Assembly (NCBI GenBank): GCA_902767355.1
Contig: CACXHG010000160.1
Span: 1 to 16,777, forward strand
Direction of reading: 5' to 3'
DNA from: an uncultured Bacteroidia bacterium
GTDB taxonomy: Bacteria > Bacteroidota > Bacteroidia > Bacteroidales > UBA932
DNA: 16,777 nucleotides
Below the pieces are notes generated by a model. The model was not told the DNA's origin. It ran no database searches and saw only the letters and a list, made by a program, of their open reading frames with translations. Each line of letters opens with the position of its first letter. The first letter of the stretch is position 1. The translations under genes and the position numbers were made by a program. Positions 6,713 through 14,643 of the stretch are shown in pieces.

Positions 6713-9529
6713 ATGGACAGATCAGAGTGCATCTTCATAAAAGGTGCGAGGGCTAACAACCTAAAGAACATAGATGTAGAGATACCGCGCGGCAAGTTTG
6801 TGGTTATTACCGGCGTGTCCGGCAGCGGCAAGAGTTCCCTGGCCTTCGACACCCTCTACGCCGAGGGGCACCGCCGTTTTGCAGAGAGCCTGTCGTCTTT
6901 CGCCCGGCAGTTCCTGGGGCGCGTGCCCAAGCCTGCCGCAGACTATATAGTCGGTATCCCGCCCGCTATCGCCGTGGAGCAGAAGGTCAACACTGTGAAT
7001 TCCCGCTCTACGATTGCCACCACCACCGAGATATACAACTATCTCAAGCTGCTCTTTGCCAAGATAGGCCGCACCTTTTCTCCGGTCACGGGCCGAGAAG
7101 TGGTCTGCGACACCGAGAAGAGCGTGCTGGACTATATCATGACCCTGCCCGAAGGCGAGTATGCCCTCATCGCCGCCCGCCTGCAGCTGGACGAAGCCAC
7201 AGCAACCGAGACCTTTCTCTCTCTCAAGGAAGAGGGCTATGCCAGGATGCTGGACACCGCCACGGGGGATGCGCTCCGCATAGACGATATCCTATCGCAC
7301 AAGTCCGTTGTGGAGGACTATTCCACGCTGGCACTTCTCATAGACAGGGTCCGCGTCTCCGGCCCTGAAGACGACGAGTTTGTCTCCCGCAGCCTGGACT
7401 CGCTCAAGACCGCCTTTGCCAAGGGCGAAGGGCATATCTTCTGCGGCCTGCCGGCGGCTCTCAAGGAGTTTTCTAATCTCTTCGAGGCCGACGGAATGCG
7501 CTTTGATGCTCCCAACGAGAATATGTTCAGCTTCAACAGCCCCATCGGCGCATGCCCGACCTGCGGCGGCTTCGGCAAGATTATCGGCATAGACGAGAAT
7601 CTGGTGATTCCCAACCCTACGCTGAGCGTCTATGACGGGGCCGTGGCCTGCTGGCGTGGCGAGATGATGAAGTATTTCAAGGAGCAGCTGATAGCCAATG
7701 CCTACAAGTGCGAATTCCCGGTGTTCAAGCCTTACAACGAGCTCTCCAAGGCCGAGAAGGATATGCTCTGGAAAGGCAACGAGCATTTCATAGGCATCGA
7801 CGGCTTCTTCGACTGGGTGGAGAAGAACCGCTACAAGATACAGTTCAAATATATGATAAGCCGCTACAGCGGTCGTACCACCTGCCGCGACTGCGGCGGC
7901 ACCCGCCTGAGGAAAGAGGCCCTGTATGTCAAGGTCGGCGGCAAGAACATCGCCGAGCTGATGTCCATGCAGATAGACGCCCTGGCGGCTTTTTTTGAGA
8001 GTCTGCAGCTCGACGATTACGAGCGCAAGATGGTGGAGATACCCCTCAAGGAGATACGCGAGCGCCTGGCCTACATCGTTGAGGTGGGGCTCGGCTACCT
8101 CACGCTGGACCGCGCCTCCAACACCCTCTCCGGCGGCGAGAGCCAGCGTATCAATCTGGTCAAGGTGCTGGGCAACAATCTCGTGGGCTCCATGTACGTG
8201 CTGGACGAACCCAGCATAGGCCTGCACAGCCGCGACACGCAGCGGCTCATCTCGGTGCTGAAAAAGCTTCGCGACCTGGGCAACACGGTAGTGGTGGTGG
8301 AGCACGACCGGGAGATTATCATGGCTGCCGATTATGTGATAGATATAGGCCCGCGTGCGGGTTCTCTGGGCGGAGAGGTCGTCTATCAGGGGCCGCCGGC
8401 AGTTCCCGATGCGTCCCGCATTGACTGGGGCGCCAACCGTTCCATGACCCTGGAATATCTGGCCGGCCACCGCAAAGGCTATCTGCCAGAAAAGAAACAT
8501 ATTCCCAAATATGAGATAGAAGTTGTGGACGCCTGCGCCAACAACCTCAAGAACCTGAATGTCAAATTCCCCCTGCGCTGCCTCGTGGCCGTGACTGGAG
8601 TGTCTGGCAGCGGCAAGAGTTCTCTGGTAGGGGATATACTCTATCCGGCGCTGCACCGCCATCTGAATCAGCTGGGCGACGCCCCTGGGGCATTCAAGAG
8701 CCTAGGAGGTGACCTTAAGCGCATCTCTTCAGTAGAATACGTAGATCAGAATCCCATAGGCAAGAGCAGCCGCTCCAATCCGGTGACCTATACCAAGGTT
8801 TACGATGACATCCGAAAGCTGTTCTCCGATCAGCCCTATGCCAAGATGAACGGCTACGGCCATTCGCACTTCTCTTTCAATATAGACGGCGGCCGCTGTC
8901 CGGAGTGCCAGGGAGAGGGCGTGATCAGGGTCGAGATGCAGTTTATGGCCGATGTCACCATGGTCTGCCCCTCCTGCGGCGGCAAGCGCTTTTTGCCGGA
9001 CATACTGGAGGTCAAGTACCACGGCAAGAACATCAGCGACGTGCTGGACATGAGCGTATCCGAAGCCATCGAGTTCTTTGGCAGCAAAGACGATGCAATC
9101 GCAAAGCGTATTGCCGACCAACTCCAACCCCTGCTGGACGTCGGGCTGGCTTACCTCAAGCTGGGGCAGAGCAGCAGCACCCTCTCGGGCGGCGAGAGCC
9201 AGCGCATCAAGCTGGCCTCCTTCCTGGGCAAGGATTCCACCAGCGGCCCCATACTCTTTATCTTTGACGAGCCCACCACCGGCCTGCACTTCTACGACAT
9301 AGAGAAGCTGCTCAAATCCTTTGACGCCCTCATCGCCAAAGGCCATTCCATCATAGTGGTGGAGCACAACCTGGATGTGATACGCGCCGCCGACTATGTG
9401 ATAGAACTCGGCCCCGATGCCGGCGACCGCGGCGGGCAGCTCATATTCGAAGGTACCCCAGAAGAACTTCAGAAGCAGGATACCCCCACAGCCAAAGCGC
9501 TTAGGGACGAGAATTGCTCTGGAGTGTAA
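6713..9529 (+). CDS. uvrA: Excinuclease ABC subunit A (UvrA family)
   Basis: A 938-residue tandem ABC ATPase that finds DNA damage and loads UvrB. Seen: Walker A GVSGSGKSS at 34-42 and 629-637, ABC signatures LSGGE at 472-476 and 824-828, and Walker B VLDEPSIGL (496-504) and FDEPTTGL (851-858). CRDCGGTRL starts at C391. The C-terminal zinc module has CPEC (729-732) and CPSC (752-755). A segment at the UvrB-binding position (about 125-245) is present but divergent. Before FSFNSPIGACPTCGGFG (272-288) the usual first CxxC of the N-terminal zinc module is absent: the stretch FSNLFEADGMRFDAPNENM has no cysteine. It may be the main UvrA or one of several paralogues found in Bacteroidales. The ATG follows directly after the TAA of the upstream gene. 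Confidence 0.93.
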   Translation: MDRSECIFIKGARANNLKNIDVEIPRGKFVVITGVSGSGKSSLAFDTLYAEGHRRFAESLSSFARQFLGRVPKPAADYIVGIPPAIAVEQKVNTVNSRSTIATTTEIYNYLKLLFAKIGRTFSPVTGREVVCDTEKSVLDYIMTLPEGEYALIAARLQLDEATATETFLSLKEEGYARMLDTATGDALRIDDILSHKSVVEDYSTLALLIDRVRVSGPEDDEFVSRSLDSLKTAFAKGEGHIFCGLPAALKEFSNLFEADGMRFDAPNENMFSFNSPIGACPTCGGFGKIIGIDENLVIPNPTLSVYDGAVACWRGEMMKYFKEQLIANAYKCEFPVFKPYNELSKAEKDMLWKGNEHFIGIDGFFDWVEKNRYKIQFKYMISRYSGRTTCRDCGGTRLRKEALYVKVGGKNIAELMSMQIDALAAFFESLQLDDYERKMVEIPLKEIRERLAYIVEVGLGYLTLDRASNTLSGGESQRINLVKVLGNNLVGSMYVLDEPSIGLHSRDTQRLISVLKKLRDLGNTVVVVEHDREIIMAADYVIDIGPRAGSLGGEVVYQGPPAVPDASRIDWGANRSMTLEYLAGHRKGYLPEKKHIPKYEIEVVDACANNLKNLNVKFPLRCLVAVTGVSGSGKSSLVGDILYPALHRHLNQLGDAPGAFKSLGGDLKRISSVEYVDQNPIGKSSRSNPVTYTKVYDDIRKLFSDQPYAKMNGYGHSHFSFNIDGGRCPECQGEGVIRVEMQFMADVTMVCPSCGGKRFLPDILEVKYHGKNISDVLDMSVSEAIEFFGSKDDAIAKRIADQLQPLLDVGLAYLKLGQSSSTLSGGESQRIKLASFLGKDSTSGPILFIFDEPTTGLHFYDIEKLLKSFDALIAKGHSIIVVEHNLDVIRAADYVIELGPDAGDRGGQLIFEGTPEELQKQDTPTAKALRDENCSGV

Positions 9530-9553
9530 GAGCCTCTACAATAGTTGATTATA

Positions 9554-9589
9554 AAAAGTTACCCCTGCGATTTCGCGGGGGTAACTTTT
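9554..9589. terminator. Bidirectional rho-independent terminator between uvrA and ilvC
   Basis: A 16-bp stem (9554-9569 with 9574-9589) encloses the 4-base loop ATTT. All positions pair in the plus-strand RNA if one G-U is allowed. The arms begin with AAAA and end with TTTT, so each strand's transcript has a G/C-rich stem followed by a U run. It lies 24 bp after the uvrA stop and 65 bp beyond the ilvC stop on the other strand, as expected for a terminator shared by two convergent operons. Confidence 0.88.
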
Positions 9590-9654
9590 CGTATGTGTCA
9601 GAACACCAGTTAATTGCGCTCCAGCTTTTTCCAGGCTGAGCGAAGGCTGCATGC

Positions 9655-10704
9655 CTATTTCGCATTCTCGGGACGGAGGGCGCGCACGGCTTTGCCGGCC
9701 TGCCACATCTCGCTCTCGCGCATCTCCTTAAGTTCAGCCTCCAGGCCTTCGCGGTAGCCGGGCTTGCTGTTGGAGTCGATGCTGATCTGGGCCTCTTTGC
9801 CTGTAGCAACGCTGTTGTAAAGGTCTTCAAACACGGGCTTGGTGGCGTCGCGGAATTTCTTCCACCAGTCCAGGGCGCCGCGCTGTGCGGTGGTGGAGCA
9901 GTTGGCGTACATCCAGTCCATGCCGTTTTCGCCGACCAGCGGCAGCAGGCTCTGGGACAGCTCCTCTACAGTCTCGTTGAAGGCCTCGCTGGGAGTGTGG
10001 CCGTGGGCGCGGAGGGTGTCGTACTGAGCTGCGAAAATACCCTGGATGGCTCCCATCAGGGTTCCGCGCTCACCGGTGAGGTCGGAGTAGGTCTCGCGCT
10101 TGAAAGTGGTCTCGAACAGGTAGCCGCTGCCTATACCCACGCCCAGGGCGATGGCACGGTCCCAGGCCTTGCCGGTAGCATCCTGGCCGACTGCATAGGA
10201 AGAGTTGATACCGCGTCCCTGGAGGAAGAGCCGGCGCAGGGAGGTGCCGCTGCCCTTGGGGGCTACCAGCACCACATCCACGTCTGCGGGGGGCACGATG
10301 CCGGTACGGTCGCTGTAGGTGATGGCGAAGCCGTGGGAGAAATACAGGCACTTGCCTGCAGTCAGATGCTTCTTGACTGTTGGCCAGGCTGCAATCTGAC
10401 CTGCATCGGAGAGCAGGAATTCGATCACGGTAGCTTTCTGGCAAGCCTCTTCTATCTCGAAAAGGGTTTCGCCGGGAATCCAGCCGTCGGCGATGGCCTT
10501 GTCCCAGCTCTTGGAACCCTTGCGCTGGCCAACGATCACATTGAAGCCGTTGTCGCGCAGGTTGAGTGACTGGCCGGGGCCCTGAACGCCGTAGCCGAGC
10601 ACTGCGATGGTTTCGTTTGCCAATACTGCTTTAGCTTTTTCCAGAGGGAATTCGGCGCGGGTAACAACCTGTTCCTCTACGCCGCCAAAATTGATTTTTG
10701 CCAT
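9655..10704 (-). CDS. ilvC: Ketol-acid reductoisomerase
   Basis: This 349-residue enzyme converts 2-acetolactate or 2-aceto-2-hydroxybutyrate to the dihydroxy acids, using NAD(P)H and Mg2+ (EC 1.1.1.86), the second common step of valine and isoleucine synthesis. Seen: the Rossmann motif LGYGVQGPG (36-44), an NADPH-phosphate loop segment GQRKGSKSW (59-67), the conserved FSHGF with H124, the metal-ligand segment DLTGERGTLMG (D208, E212), and the C-terminal helical segment NETVEELSQSLLPLVGENGMDWMY. GPGQS replaces the more usual GHAHA or GQAQA after the Rossmann glycines. It is the last gene of the ilvDBNC unit, 5 bp after ilvN, and is followed by the shared terminator at 9554-9589. The ATG at 10704 gives the standard N-terminus; there is no clear Shine-Dalgarno. 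Confidence 0.97.
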   Translation of the reverse strand: MAKINFGGVEEQVVTRAEFPLEKAKAVLANETIAVLGYGVQGPGQSLNLRDNGFNVIVGQRKGSKSWDKAIADGWIPGETLFEIEEACQKATVIEFLLSDAGQIAAWPTVKKHLTAGKCLYFSHGFAITYSDRTGIVPPADVDVVLVAPKGSGTSLRRLFLQGRGINSSYAVGQDATGKAWDRAIALGVGIGSGYLFETTFKRETYSDLTGERGTLMGAIQGIFAAQYDTLRAHGHTPSEAFNETVEELSQSLLPLVGENGMDWMYANCSTTAQRGALDWWKKFRDATKPVFEDLYNSVATGKEAQISIDSNSKPGYREGLEAELKEMRESEMWQAGKAVRALRPENAK

Positions 10705-10709
10705 GATTT

Positions 10710-10979
10710 TTATTGTCTTTTTGGATTAAATGCTTTGGTATAATATATCTCGGAGATATCCACAAAATTGTGGGCCTGGTTCATAATGCGTTTCATGATG
10801 TTCTCGTCCGGACAGAGGCAGATGAGGTTTATCACGGCCATGTTGTTTTCCGTGGCGGTGAAGGTCACCGTCAGCACCGGAAGGTTCTTGACTATGAACA
10901 GGGAGGTGATGCGGTTGAGTATATCCAGACGGTTGCGCACCATCGCGTCCACAACATATTTGTCCATTCTTTCTTCCAT
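10710..10979 (-). CDS. ilvN: Acetolactate synthase small subunit, ACT-only (IlvN/IlvM-like)
   Basis: A short protein (89 residues, or 85 from the second ATG at 10967) with one ACT-domain pattern: VRNRLDILNRITSLF (14-28), then alternating hydrophobic strands, then ISEIYYTKAF. It follows ilvB by 10 bp and precedes ilvC by 5 bp, which is the usual place of the AHAS regulatory subunit. The C-terminal domain of longer (about 160-190 residue) IlvN/IlvH proteins is missing, as in E. coli IlvM and IlvN. Aligned by eye to E. coli IlvH, the residue at Gly14 is Asp (D19) and that at Asn29 is Pro (P34); both belong to the valine-binding region. I infer weak or no valine feedback. The start is uncertain: GGAAGAAAG, inside the first codons, lies just before the second ATG and could be its ribosome-binding site. 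Confidence 0.85.
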   Translation of the reverse strand: MEERMDKYVVDAMVRNRLDILNRITSLFIVKNLPVLTVTFTATENNMAVINLICLCPDENIMKRIMNQAHNFVDISEIYYTKAFNPKRQ

Positions 10980-10989
10980 AGTCCTATAG

Positions 10990-12732
10990 TTATTTGATTC
11001 TGATATCGTCCAGGCTCTTGCCGCCGGGTATCATGGGGAATACGTTGGAGTCCGCATCCACATAGGCGTCCAGCATGAAGGGGCCCTTGCTGGCGGCCAT
11101 CTCCTCTACAGCGGCCTCTATGTCGGCAGGAGAGGAGCAGCAGCGGTATTTAACCTTGTATGCCTTGCAGATGAGTTCGAAGTCGGGATTCACCAGGCGC
11201 GTCTGGGAGAAGCGCTTGTCGTAAAAGAGGTCCTGCCACTGGCGCACCATGCCCAGGAAAGCGTTGTTGAGCAGTACTATCTTTATGTCTATGTCGCTCT
11301 GGAGTATGGTGCCCAGCTCTTCCATGGTCATCTGGAAGCCGCCGTCGCCGCAGATGAGCACCACCTGGGCGTCGGGACGGCCGCATTTGGCTCCGATGGC
11401 GGCAGGCAGGCCGAAGCCCATGGTGCCCAGGCCGCCGCTGGTGATCCAGCCGGACTTGCGGGTGAGTTTGAGATAGCGGGCCGCGAACATCTGGTTCTGG
11501 CCGACGTCGGTCACCAGTATCACGTTCTCTCCGAACTCGGTGTTCTTGCGCTCGGAAACCCGCTCGATATAGTGGTCGTTGATGGCGTTGACCACCTGGG
11601 CCATGTTGAGCGAGACGCTGTTCAGCTTGGGGTAGATGACATTCTCGCGTTCGTAGGCATACTGGTCGTAGCCATACTTGCGCCAGGCCTCGCGGTCTTT
11701 GAATACGAGCTTGGGGTAGATTCGCTCCAGTACCGACTTGGCGTCGCCGTGGATCTTCACATCTACCGTAACATTCTTGTTGAACTCGGTCTTGTCTATG
11801 TCGATATGTATGATTTTGGCGTTGGGGGCGTACTTGGAAACCCGGCCGGTGACTCGGTCGGAGAAGCGCATGCCCACCGCCAGGATCACATCGGCCTGCT
11901 GGGTCATCTTGTTGGCCGGGATGTTGCCGTGCATGCCCACCATGCCGATGTAGTAATGGTCGTGGAAGTTCATGGCGCTGCGGCCCAGCAGGGTGCAGGC
12001 CACGGGGATGCAGGCCTTGTTGGCGCACTTGGCCAGAATGTTCTCGGCCCCGGAGATTATGACTCCCTGGCCGGCGATTATCAGCGGCTTCTCGGCAGCG
12101 TTCAGCAGTTCGATGGCCTTCTCTATGCGCTTGGATATCTTTTCGCTCTCGTCAGGGCGAACCACCTGCACCATCTGGCTCAGGGCGTACTCCTTGTCGT
12201 AAACATAGTCGCACATCTCTTCCTGCGCGTTCTTGGTCAGGCTGATGAGCACTGGGCCAGGGCGGCCGCTGCGGGCAATATGGAAGGCCTGCGGCACCAC
12301 CACGGCAATTTCAGAAGCCTTGGTTATCTGATAGTTCCACTTGGTGATGGGGGTGGTGATACCCAGCATGTCGGCTTCCTGGAAAAAGTTGGTGCCCAGC
12401 TTGTCGGCCTGTACCTGGGCTGTGATGCACACGATGGGGGTGGAGTCCATCATGGCGTCGGCTATGCCGGTCACGAAATTGGTGGCTCCGGGGCCGCTGG
12501 TGGCCAGGCACACGCCGACCTTGCCCGAGGCGCGGGCGTAGCCTTCTGCGGCGTGCACGGCGCCCTGTTCGTGCCGCACCAGGATGTGGCGCAGCCGGTC
12601 GGTATAGTCGTAGAGCCGGTTGTAGATGGGGATTATGCTTCCGCCCGGATAGCCGAAAACGGTTTCTATGCCTTCTGCCAGGATGGCTTCTATGAGCGCG
12701 TCTGCGCCGGATATATGTTTAGCCTGCTGCAT
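10990..12732 (-). CDS. ilvB: Acetolactate (acetohydroxyacid) synthase, large catalytic subunit
   Basis: A 580-residue TPP- and FAD-dependent enzyme that condenses two pyruvates to 2-acetolactate, or pyruvate with 2-oxobutyrate to acetohydroxybutyrate (EC 2.2.1.6), the committed step of branched-chain synthesis. Seen: GYPGGSIIPIYN (27-38), RHEQGAVHAAEGYAR with E55 as the TPP-activating Glu, LATSGPGATN (76-85), the TPP/Mg motif GDGGFQM (462-468) ending in NN (489-490), and MVRQWQDLFYDKRFS (495-509), typical of true AHAS rather than other TPP enzymes. Complete, with no disrupted motif. Its ATG is 10 bp after the ilvD stop and its TAA is 10 bp before ilvN. Confidence 0.97.
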   Translation of the reverse strand: MQQAKHISGADALIEAILAEGIETVFGYPGGSIIPIYNRLYDYTDRLRHILVRHEQGAVHAAEGYARASGKVGVCLATSGPGATNFVTGIADAMMDSTPIVCITAQVQADKLGTNFFQEADMLGITTPITKWNYQITKASEIAVVVPQAFHIARSGRPGPVLISLTKNAQEEMCDYVYDKEYALSQMVQVVRPDESEKISKRIEKAIELLNAAEKPLIIAGQGVIISGAENILAKCANKACIPVACTLLGRSAMNFHDHYYIGMVGMHGNIPANKMTQQADVILAVGMRFSDRVTGRVSKYAPNAKIIHIDIDKTEFNKNVTVDVKIHGDAKSVLERIYPKLVFKDREAWRKYGYDQYAYERENVIYPKLNSVSLNMAQVVNAINDHYIERVSERKNTEFGENVILVTDVGQNQMFAARYLKLTRKSGWITSGGLGTMGFGLPAAIGAKCGRPDAQVVLICGDGGFQMTMEELGTILQSDIDIKIVLLNNAFLGMVRQWQDLFYDKRFSQTRLVNPDFELICKAYKVKYRCCSSPADIEAAVEEMAASKGPFMLDAYVDADSNVFPMIPGGKSLDDIRIK

Positions 12733-12742
12733 AACTGTTTTT

Positions 12743-14542
12743 CTATTTGATGATTCTCACGCCGCCTTTGTCTGCGCTGTCGGCCAGTGCTGCATAGGCC
12801 TGCAGGGCGCGGCTGACGGGGCGCTGACGGTCTTTGGGTGCATATTTATCTATCAGGGAGCGCCTGCGGTCCAGTTCCTCCGGTGGCACGTCCACGTTGA
12901 TGGTGCGGCCCGGAACGTCGATGTTGATTATGTCTCCGTCCTGCAGGAGGGCAATCGGCCCGCCGGCGGCGGCCTCGGGAGAAATATGGCCTATGGAAAG
13001 GCCGCTGGTGCCGCCCGAGAAACGGCCGTCTGTGATAAGGGCGCACTGCTGACCCAGATGCTTGCTCTTCAAGAATGAGGTGGGGTAGAGCATCTCCTGC
13101 ATGCCGGGGCCGCCCTTGGGACCTTCGTAGCGTATCACGACCACGTCGCCGGCCTTGACCTTGTCGCCCAGGATGCCGTCCACGGCATCTTCCTGGCTCT
13201 CGAATACTATCGCACGGCCGTTGAACCTGAGGATTTCCTCCGGCACGCCGGCCGTCTTGACTATGCAGCCGTTGGGGGCGATGTTGCCGTAGAGCACGGC
13301 GATGCCGCCGTCTTTCAGATAGGCGTGCTCTATATCTCTTATGCATCCGCCCTCTCGGTCGGTGTCAAACTCCTTGTACATCTTCTTGCACTTGCCCATC
13401 TCTGTGGTGCGCTTGCCGCCGGGGGCGGAGAGGTATATCGAATTTTTGTCGCCGCCGAAAACCGTGTTGGCGAACATGGCCTCCTTGAGCGAAGGGTAAT
13501 CCACGCGGCCTGTGGTGGTGTCCAGCAGCCCCTTGCGGTCCAGCTCCATAAGTATGCCCATAACGCCGCCGGCGCGGTTGACATCCTGCACGTGGTAGTG
13601 CCCGTTGGGCGCCACCTTGCAGATGACCGGAATCTGGCGCGAGAGACGGTCCACGTCGGCCATGGTGAAATCCACTCCGGCTTCGTGGGCAATTGCCAGC
13701 AGGTGGAGCACGGTGTTGGTGCTGCCGCCCATGGCTATATCCAGTTTCATGGCGTTCTCGAATGCAGCCTTGGTGGCGATGGAGCGGGGCAGGACCTTGT
13801 CGTTGTCCTGGAAGTAATACTCTTTGGCCAGCTTGACTATCAGCTGCGCCCCTTTCAGGAAGAGGTTCTTGCGGTTGACGTGGGTGGCCAGGATGGTGCC
13901 GTTGCCGACCGGGGCCAGGCCCAGGGCCTCGCTCAGGCAGTTCATGCTGTTGGCGGTGAACATTCCGGAGCAGCAGCCGCAGGTAGGGCAGCCCTTGTTT
14001 TCATATTTGCTGAGGGTCCAGCGGCCGACGCCCTTGTCGCCGCCGGCAACCATTACATCTATAAGGTCGCAATCCTTGCCTCCGACATTGCCGGCTTCCA
14101 TGGGGCCGCCGGAGACGAACACCGCCGGGATGTTGAGCCGCATGGCGGCCATCAGCATGCCGGGGGTTATCTTGTCGCAGTTGGAGATGCAGATCATGGC
14201 GTCGGCGCAGTGCGCGTTGCACATATATTCCACGCTGTCGGCAATTATTTCGCGCGAAGGGAGGCTGTAGAGCATGCCGCCGTGGCCCATGGCTATGCCG
14301 TCGTCTATGGCTATGGTGTTGAATTCGGCGGCGAAGCAGCCCTGCTTCTCTATCTCCTTCTTTATCATCTGGCCCACCTCATGCAGGTGTACATGCCCCG
14401 GCACAAACTGGGTAAATGAGTTCACAATGGCTATGATAGGCTTGCCTACCTGGCTGTTTTTCATTCCGTTGGCCTTCCATAGGGCACGTGCTCCGGCCAT
14501 CTCCCGGCCCAGAAAAGTTTTGCTGCTTCGAAGTGTTGCCAT
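12743..14542 (-). CDS. ilvD: Dihydroxy-acid dehydratase
   Basis: A 599-residue Fe-S dehydratase that converts the dihydroxy acids from IlvC to 2-oxoisovalerate or 2-oxo-3-methylvalerate (EC 4.2.1.9). Seen: NSFTQFVPGHVHL (41-53), EFNTIAIDDGIAMGHGGMLY (73-92), SNCDKITPGM with C122, and CPTCGCCSGMFTANSMNC starting at C185. NSFTQFVPGHVHL lacks the extra Cys of plant-type [2Fe-2S] enzymes and resembles the E. coli type, so an oxygen-sensitive [4Fe-4S] cluster is likely. I chose the ATG at 14542 (MATLRSSKTF): the frame opens 14 codons earlier only at a TTG, and those codons run through the attenuator hairpin and its T tract. It is the first structural gene of the operon, directly after the leader attenuator. 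Confidence 0.97.
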   Translation of the reverse strand: MATLRSSKTFLGREMAGARALWKANGMKNSQVGKPIIAIVNSFTQFVPGHVHLHEVGQMIKKEIEKQGCFAAEFNTIAIDDGIAMGHGGMLYSLPSREIIADSVEYMCNAHCADAMICISNCDKITPGMLMAAMRLNIPAVFVSGGPMEAGNVGGKDCDLIDVMVAGGDKGVGRWTLSKYENKGCPTCGCCSGMFTANSMNCLSEALGLAPVGNGTILATHVNRKNLFLKGAQLIVKLAKEYYFQDNDKVLPRSIATKAAFENAMKLDIAMGGSTNTVLHLLAIAHEAGVDFTMADVDRLSRQIPVICKVAPNGHYHVQDVNRAGGVMGILMELDRKGLLDTTTGRVDYPSLKEAMFANTVFGGDKNSIYLSAPGGKRTTEMGKCKKMYKEFDTDREGGCIRDIEHAYLKDGGIAVLYGNIAPNGCIVKTAGVPEEILRFNGRAIVFESQEDAVDGILGDKVKAGDVVVIRYEGPKGGPGMQEMLYPTSFLKSKHLGQQCALITDGRFSGGTSGLSIGHISPEAAAGGPIALLQDGDIINIDVPGRTINVDVPPEELDRRRSLIDKYAPKDRQRPVSRALQAYAALADSADKGGVRIIK

Positions 14543-14555
14543 AAGTTTTACAAAT

Positions 14556-14596
14556 AAAAAAAAGTTGAACCTCACAATTAACAAGTGAAATCCAAC
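14556..14596 (-). terminator. Intrinsic terminator (attenuator) just before ilvD
   Basis: On the minus strand GTTGGATTTCAC (14596-14585) pairs along its whole length with GTGAGGTTCAAC (14575-14564): 12 bp with three G-U pairs and a 9-nt loop. Eight consecutive T follow (14563-14556). It lies inside the leader, ending 13 nt before the ilvD ATG, where a constitutive terminator would make no sense. It is therefore best read as a regulated attenuator. Confidence 0.82.
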
Positions 14597-14643
14597 CAGC
14601 GCTTAATATTACAAATTATCACTATTTCCCGCGGATTCCACTT
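14583..14643 (-). promoter_or_regulatory. Antiterminator pairing of the ilv leader
   Basis: On the minus strand AAGTGGAATCC (14643-14633) is complementary over 11 bp (one G-U) to GGATTTCACTT (14593-14583). One more G-U pair is possible at 14632 with 14594. The 3' partner covers most of the 5' arm of the terminator, so the two structures are mutually exclusive. The 5' partner starts at the last base of the leader-peptide stop codon. A ribosome finishing the leader would mask it and let the terminator form, while one stalled well upstream would leave it free. A weaker hairpin that could compete pairs ACTACGCG in the leader (14664-14657) with CGCG (14633-14630) and, after a bulge, TAGT (14624-14621). 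Confidence 0.72.

Noticed and set aside
7292..8662. 456-codon ORF antisense to uvrA, and similar long antisense ORFs at 677-1537, 5612-6697, 11572-12750, 13325-14419 and 14987-16192
   Set aside because: All lie opposite clearly identified conserved genes, have low-complexity or unrecognisable translations, and are expected in GC-rich coding DNA.
9590..9654. Possible small gene or second hairpin between the terminator and the ilvC stop
   Set aside because: Only weak 4-bp stems (CAGC/GCTG) and no credible ORF; it reads as ordinary 3' UTR.
14543..14584. Extension of ilvD upstream to 14584
   Set aside because: The first codon would be TTG, and the added residues are the translated attenuator hairpin and T tract; the conserved IlvD N-terminus begins at the ATG at 14542.
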